Shown: positions 60,217 to 64,000 of the stretch, piece by piece | How the letters are laid out: each line of letters opens with the position of its first letter | Position numbering within the stretch: position 1 is the first letter of the stretch | DNA from: JAHEEL01 sp963836085 | GTDB taxonomy: Bacteria > Actinomycetota > Acidimicrobiia > Spongiisociales > UBA5794 | Length of the DNA: 64,000 bases | Direction: 5' to 3' | NCBI GenBank assembly: GCA_963836085.1 | Contig: CAWIHT010000015.1 | Span: 183,202-247,201, forward strand | The notes under the pieces: generated by a model | Told to the model about the DNA's origin: nothing | The model's input: the letters and a program-made list of their open reading frames with translations, nothing else | Databases searched by the model: none | Made by a program: the position numbers and the translations under genes

Positions 60217-60710
60217 GATGTCCCTCCGAGTTCCTTGCCGAGCCGGCTCAACGCACGTGAGAGACGACTCTTGACGGTTCCTTCCGGGATACCGAGAGCG
60301 GCAGCGACCTCGGCTGTGGACCAGTCGAGGTAGTAACGGGCAACGACGACCGACCGCAGACGATACGAGAGGCGACCGACCGCGTCGATCACGTCAGTGT
60401 CAGGGAGCGGAACATCGACGCGTCGGGTATCGAAATCGACATCGGCGAGGATTTCGTAGCGGCGCTTGCGGAACACGCCACGCGCCCAGTTGAGACCGAC
60501 CCGGTAGACCCAGCCCTCCGGCCGGTCATAGTCCCGGATCTTCTCCCACTGTGCCAACGCCCGAGTCATCGCCTCGTCCACCGCTTCGTCCGCGAGGCTG
60601 CGACTCCCCACAGCCAGAGCCAATGCACGGTGAAGCGGTGGACGCCACAAGTCGTAGAACGCAGCGAAATCGCTATCGGCTGTCACGAAGATCCTCTCTC
60701 CGCTGACCAT
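60213..60710 (-). CDS. ECF-type RNA polymerase sigma factor
   Basis: 165 residues from the ATG at 60710 with AAGGGG upstream. Region 2: FAAFYDLWRPPLHRALALAVG, ADEAVDEAMTRALAQW, RPEGWVYRVGLNWARG. Region 4: LSYRLRSVVVARYYLDWSTAEVAA, LGIPEGTVKSRLSRAL. It should direct RNA polymerase to a small regulon under control of the overlapping membrane protein. It is cargo of segment C; its target promoters are unknown. Confidence 0.9.
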   Translation of the reverse strand: MVSGERIFVTADSDFAAFYDLWRPPLHRALALAVGSRSLADEAVDEAMTRALAQWEKIRDYDRPEGWVYRVGLNWARGVFRKRRYEILADVDFDTRRVDVPLPDTDVIDAVGRLSYRLRSVVVARYYLDWSTAEVAAALGIPEGTVKSRLSRALSRLGKELGGTS

Positions 60711-60816
60711 CCAGATCCCCTTTCTGGCATCCCAACCGATACACGCGTCAGGCCCCAGTTTGGTTCCATTTGGAGGGGCCCCGATCGCATCGCGTCTCAG
60801 ACGTACAAATCCGGCG

Positions 60817-61329
60817 CTATGTACGGCGGCCGGCCACGCCGTGGCAGTACTTGTACTTGAGACCTGATCCGCAGGGGCAGCGCTCGTTGCGCCCGATCTT
60901 TGAGCGAGGCGTCGAATCACGTGACGTAAGCTTCGAAATAGATTCAGCCCGTTGCTCTCGGGCCTCGACTTCAGCCTCCCGACGTCGTAATCGCTCACTC
61001 CACTCGCACATCCGTGCTTCATCCGTATCCACGTCACGCTCTCTGGCTACGATCTTGGCCTCTCGGATCGCAAGCTGTTCTGTGGCACGTCGAGCGAACA
61101 CAGGCGCCTCATCGCCGGTGATGTCACTGAACACGCTGAGGAGCTCTCGATCGATGAGGATGGTGACGGCTCGACCCATCGAGATCCCTGCAGAATCGCA
61201 GTACCGTTTCCACGTCGACCACTTCGCTGCGATTGCTGGCACCCGCAGCGTCCGGTAGGCCTCGTCGTCGCCGAGGCTGGCGAGCAGCTTCCGGTCGATC
61301 CTCGCCAACGTTCCCCGATCCATGTCCAT
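60817..61329 (-). CDS. RHH-like/coiled-coil/SEC-C protein, segment C
   Basis: 170 residues from the ATG at 61329. It is a paralogue of the protein at 54546-55061: RIDRKLLASLGDDEAYRTL, AAKWSTWKRYCDSAGISMGRA and LIDRELLSVF at the start, a charged coiled coil in the middle, and the SEC-C end NERCPCGSGLKYKYCHG. The N- and C-terminal parts are conserved and the coiled coil has diverged, which suggests DNA and zinc/partner contacts are under selection. Confidence 0.75.
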   Translation of the reverse strand: MDMDRGTLARIDRKLLASLGDDEAYRTLRVPAIAAKWSTWKRYCDSAGISMGRAVTILIDRELLSVFSDITGDEAPVFARRATEQLAIREAKIVARERDVDTDEARMCEWSERLRRREAEVEAREQRAESISKLTSRDSTPRSKIGRNERCPCGSGLKYKYCHGVAGRRT

Positions 61330-61405
61330 CAGAACCGGCTCCGATGTGCACATGTGTACATCAGGCAACTTGTTGCATGTGCGTGTGTGATTTGACAGGG
61401 TTCGT
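61330..61405 (-). promoter_or_regulatory. Conserved palindromic control region of the SEC-C gene, segment C
   Basis: A near-perfect 20-bp palindrome GATGTGCACATGTGTACATC (61343-61362) is followed by GGCAACTTGTTGCATGTG and CGTGTGTGATTTG (61364-61394), nearly the same as 55093-55123. The first palindrome has changed in sequence but kept its symmetry. Confidence 0.6.
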
Positions 61406-62178
61406 CCGCGAACGCGGTGACAGCGTGGATGCGGCGTTCGCGAGGCCTGTCTCGGTAGCGGAGGCGGTTCGTCATCGCGTTCCTCCGCCGGGATCTGGGC
61501 CATGTGACGGATTGTGAAGAAGGACCCTTGCCACAAGGTTGACCGAGCACCGATACCCGTGCTCTCCACGGAGACTTCGGATTCTTCGTTGCCGACGAGC
61601 ACTCCATCGTCACGGATACTGGTTGCGTGCTGCATTGCGACGGAATAGACACGACAACCCTGTCAGCAGAGTGTCAACAGCCCTCTCAACCGAATCCCAT
61701 CAGAGTCGCCGGAACCCCGACACCCGTTGCGCTGCAACGCTTCTCGCGGCATCGTCGAACATTTGAAGGAAATCTCTTCGACCCCACGTTCCTGGGCCGT
61801 CCCGACCCGCTGCCAAGGATCCGCCAACTCTGCGCCAAGGGTCCGATGCAACGATCACACCCGCGAACCCGGCGACGTCGAGAGGAAAGGCCTCTCATCA
61901 ATACTCCAACCGCCAACCGACCGACGGGGACGAGATCCAACGGCAATTCCCTCGCCGGCCGACCGCGCCGAACCCTCTCGCCAGAGTGTCAACAACCCTC
62001 TCACGAGAATGCCAGGGACCCTGTCAGAAACCCTCCAACTGCCGGTCAGAGACAACTTCAGCGAACGCGAGCACCACCTCCCCGCCGGCCACAACCGGAA
62101 GAAGAGAACATCAAAATGACACTCTGCTGAGAGGGTTGCTGACACTCTGCTGACAGGGTCGACCCGCATCATCCGACC
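61406..62178. other. Non-coding region with iterons between the SEC-C and excisionase genes
   Basis: No supported gene in ~770 bases. It carries the iteron clusters of segment C. The stretch CGGAATAGACACG before the first iteron is also found before the iterons of segment B. This region could hold an origin or accessory recombination sites. Confidence 0.5.
61656..62161. repeat. 23-bp iteron clusters, segment C
   Basis: Direct units at 61656-61678 (with a weak partial after it), 61971-61993, 61994-62016 and a partial at 62017; inverted units at 62118-62138 and 62141-62161. Typical unit: AACCCTCTCGCCAGAGTGTC plus AAC; inverted form TGACACTCTGCTGAGAGGGT. Adjacent units keep a 23-base period. 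Confidence 0.78.
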
Positions 62179-62397
62179 ATGAACAACGACATCGGCCGTC
62201 TCCTCACCGCAAACGAACTCGCCGACTTCCTCGACGTCCCAATCAGAACCCTCTACGCATGGCGGTACCGAGGAGAAGGACCTGTCGGCTTCCGGGCCGG
62301 CAAGCATCTCCGCTACCGACGCTGCGACATCCAACGCTGGATCGAACAGCAAATCGACACCGGAGCGTCGGCGTTTCGTGTCACTGGCTCCACATAG
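62179..62397 (+). CDS. Excisionase-like MerR-type HTH protein
   Basis: 72 residues. LLTANELADFLDVPIRTLYAWRYRGEG and KHLRYRRCDIQRWIEQQ form the winged helix of the HTH_17/excisionase family. It starts 18 bases after the last inverted iteron and 41 bases before the integrase, the usual place for a recombination directionality factor. The iterons are its likely binding sites. Confidence 0.83.
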   Translation: MNNDIGRLLTANELADFLDVPIRTLYAWRYRGEGPVGFRAGKHLRYRRCDIQRWIEQQIDTGASAFRVTGST

Positions 62398-62437
62398 CGT
62401 CGACAACCAGGAGCGAGAACAAAGGAGGGAGAATCCG

Positions 62438-63568
62438 ATGGCCCGCACAACCATCGACCGACGAGACAACGGACGCTACCGCGCCCGCTACCAAGCCCCC
62501 GACCGAAGATGGCGCTCAAAGACATTCGACCGGCGGATCGACGCCCAACGGTGGCTCAACAACGAACTCGCCAAACTCGACCGCGGGGAATGGGTCGACC
62601 CGCGAGCAGGACAGGCGTTGTTCGGGCCGGTGGCGGAGCAGTGGATGGCCGGCCGCGCGGCGCTGCGAGCATCCACCCGGGCACGCGACCGGTCCTACCT
62701 CGACTCGCTGATCCTCCCCCACCTCGGAGACAAACCCATCGGCAGCGTCCAACCCTCCGATCTCGAAGCCTGGGTCGCCGACCTCGCAGCGGCCGGAAAG
62801 GCGCCCGCAACGATCCAGAAGGCATACCAGATCGCCTCCGGCGTGTTCCGCCTCGCCGTGAGGGATCGCCTCATCGCCCTCTCCCCCGCCCGAGACGTCC
62901 AACTCCCGAGGATCGAGCACACCGAGCCGGACGCCCTCACCGTCGACGAAGTCATGGCACTCGCCGACGCAATCGACCCCCGCTACCGGGCCCTCGTCCT
63001 CGTCGGCGCCTTCGGCGGCCTCCGAATCGGAGAACTCGCCGGACTCCAACTCGGCGACGTCGACCCACTCCGCAGCCAGATCCGCGTCCGCAGAACAGCA
63101 TCCGACGTTCAAGGCCGAGTGATCATCGGACCACCCAAGACCACCAAGAGCATCCGAACCGTCGTCCTACCCCGAACCATCACCAACCAGATCGTCGACC
63201 ACATCACCCAACTCAAAGAGACGACTCCAGAGGCATGGCTCTTCCCCGCACCACAAGGCGGACCCATCCGCCGAACCGCGTGGATGCGCCGCGTCTGGAA
63301 ACCCGCACTCCAAGCCGCCGGCCTCAACCAGGACCTCGGCACCCACACACTCCGACGCTCCCAAGTCGCACTGCTGATCGCCCAAGGCGAACACCCCAAG
63401 GTCATCGCCGACCGCCTCGGACACACATCGGTACGAACCGTCCTCGACGTCTACGGCCACCTCTACGAAGGCACAGACAAAGCCGCAGCCGAACGACTCA
63501 ACGCACAGATCGAATCCCGATCCCGGCGGACGAGAGACGTAGGTCCCGCGCAGGGGCTCGGACGCTGA
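62438..63568 (+). CDS. Tyrosine recombinase (integrase), segment C
   Basis: 376 residues; AAAGGAGGG supports the ATG at 62438. Arm-binding start (NGRYRARYQAPDRRWRSKTF), core-binding domain (~65-165), catalytic domain with FGGLRIGELAGLQ (Arg), HTLRRSQVALLIAQG (HxxR), LGHTSVRTVLDVYGHLYEG (His, Tyr). All catalytic residues are present. It is related to integrase B and lies 178 bases from the intact tRNA-Val; that gap holds the GAACGCGTCCTATCGCGCGT motif near 63652 and no gene. Confidence 0.92.
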   Translation: MARTTIDRRDNGRYRARYQAPDRRWRSKTFDRRIDAQRWLNNELAKLDRGEWVDPRAGQALFGPVAEQWMAGRAALRASTRARDRSYLDSLILPHLGDKPIGSVQPSDLEAWVADLAAAGKAPATIQKAYQIASGVFRLAVRDRLIALSPARDVQLPRIEHTEPDALTVDEVMALADAIDPRYRALVLVGAFGGLRIGELAGLQLGDVDPLRSQIRVRRTASDVQGRVIIGPPKTTKSIRTVVLPRTITNQIVDHITQLKETTPEAWLFPAPQGGPIRRTAWMRRVWKPALQAAGLNQDLGTHTLRRSQVALLIAQGEHPKVIADRLGHTSVRTVLDVYGHLYEGTDKAAAERLNAQIESRSRRTRDVGPAQGLGR

Positions 63569-63746
63569 GTCGAGTATCGATTACCAATGGTTGACAGATG
63601 TACTCGATTCGCGGGTTCCCCGAGTTCCGTCTGTGACCGATAGCGAAATAGAACGCGTCCTATCGCGCGTCCTGGAGGTGGCCCGCCCCTGAATCGGGAC
63701 TTGCCGGGATCATCGCAATGCGTTGCCCTGAAAGGGTTTCCGACCG

Positions 63747-63819
63747 TGGGCGTTGACGGGCTCGAACCGCCGACCTCTGCCTTGTAAGGGCAGCGCTCTC
63801 CCAACTGAGCTAAACGCCC
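63747..63819 (-). tRNA. tRNA-Val (anticodon TAC)
   Basis: 73 bases form a full cloverleaf: acceptor GGGCGTT / AACGCCC, D arm AGCTCAGTTGGGAGAGC, anticodon loop CTTACAA (anticodon TAC) on a CTGCC / GGCAG stem, T arm with GGTTCGAGCC. No CCA is encoded. It is the insertion target of the island; its 3' half is the repeated att sequence. Confidence 0.95.
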
Positions 63820-64000
63820 GGAGCGGGCATGGTAACGCCGGTTGGGCTCAGACCGTACGCGGAAGTGAAAGCGGGTGCCGGATCGTACCGTGCGGGGCGT
63901 GTTGGTCCGCTGGGTCCATCCGGTGCCATCGACGGTCACATTGGTGTTGTCACAGCCGCCGGCCTAGCGATCCTGGTAGTTCACTGAGACCGTCCGAACA
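63820..64000. other. Right edge beyond the tRNA gene
   Basis: No supported gene. A minus-strand frame ends at 63964-63966 with VRTVSVNYQDR and could be the last residues of a gene starting outside the window, but 11 codons are not enough to claim it. Confidence 0.4.

Larger units (their letters stand above)
43703..63790. mobile_element. Composite island: three tandem integrative segments at tRNA-Val
   Basis: Four copies of a 44-base tRNA-Val 3'-half sequence bound segments A (43703-48497), B (48454-56879) and C (56836-63790). Segments B and C each end with a tyrosine integrase just before the right-hand copy. Segment A ends with only the degraded 3' end of such an integrase gene. Segments B and C also share 23-bp iterons and RHH/SEC-C genes. 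The pattern indicates successive insertion of related elements at the same tRNA gene, the newest next to the intact tRNA. Confidence 0.8.

Noticed and set aside
43703..63790. Island considered as a prophage or conjugative element
   Set aside because: No capsid, terminase, tail, relaxase, coupling protein or type IV secretion genes are visible.
63463..63939. 158-codon minus-strand frame over the integrase end and the tRNA
   Set aside because: It runs through a tRNA gene and overlaps the real integrase; no family resemblance.
63964..64000. Possible C-terminus VRTVSVNYQDR of a gene entering from the right
   Set aside because: Only 11 codons are visible, too few to support a gene.

Overview
The window is a GC-rich chromosome segment from an actinobacterium (Actinomycetota). 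Supporting signs are a WhiB-family iron-sulfur regulator, an F420-type luciferase-like oxidoreductase, a Cdc48-like double AAA ATPase, a split his cluster with GTG starts, and a CGAAC-N4-GTTCG SOS box. I cannot fix the class or genus from sequence alone. A deep-branching lineage such as Acidimicrobiia would fit, but that is inference.

Region 1 (1-11.4 kb) holds the end of a SpoU methyltransferase, a cysteine-less DsbA-like protein, an SOS-type exonuclease/GIY-YIG repair protein, csaA, a Cdc48-like ATPase and two large LPXTG surface proteins. The surface genes share a probable structured 5' leader and near-identical terminators. The second carries five 336-bp and two 351-bp tandem repeats. Region 2 (11.4-18.3 kb) is a nearly complete histidine pathway: hisA faces away from a TrpR/YerC-like regulator followed by overlapping hisG-D-C-B-H-F-IE. 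Region 3 (18.3-25.8 kb) has a TlpA-like lipoprotein with a divergent Lgt-like protein, a probable selenocysteine-containing thioredoxin-fold lipoprotein, trpD, a TetR-controlled ABC exporter, WhiB and a GGCT-like protein. Region 4 (25.8-29.9 kb) is a sulfur-handling operon (HTH/PocR regulator, SQR-like flavoprotein, DUF1641, TusE/DsrC, DsrE) behind phased TGCA repeats, followed by rnpB. Region 5 (29.9-43.5 kb) is ordinary chromosome: acyltransferase, aquaporin, LLM oxidoreductase, split TauE/SafE, MsrA, Flp pilin, diaminopropionate ammonia-lyase, flavodoxin, epimerase, a membrane-anchored sulfite-oxidase-like molybdoenzyme and a TorD-like chaperone.

Region 6 (43.7-63.8 kb) is an accessory island built at a tRNA-Val(TAC) gene. 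Three partial copies of the tRNA 3' half (43703, 48454, 56836) and the intact gene (63747-63819) divide it into three tandem segments. Segment A has a SulP transporter, a collapsed second SulP and an alkylsulfatase. Segment B has an intact SulP/alkylsulfatase pair (a duplicate of the A module), a membrane protein, IS remnants, an RHH/coiled-coil/SEC-C protein and a tyrosine integrase. Segment C has a frameshifted AbiE toxin-antitoxin pair, an ECF sigma factor with a frameshifted partner, a second SEC-C protein, an excisionase-like HTH protein and a second integrase beside the tRNA. Segments B and C share 23-bp iterons and a conserved palindromic region upstream of the SEC-C gene, so they look like relatives of one integrative element family with different cargo.

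The most interesting items are the UGA-encoded selenoprotein with a bacterial SECIS-like hairpin, the tandem tRNA-Val elements with shared iterons and SEC-C proteins, the duplicated alkylsulfatase/SulP module, the phased TGCA operator of the sulfur operon, and the covarying leader of the surface-protein genes.
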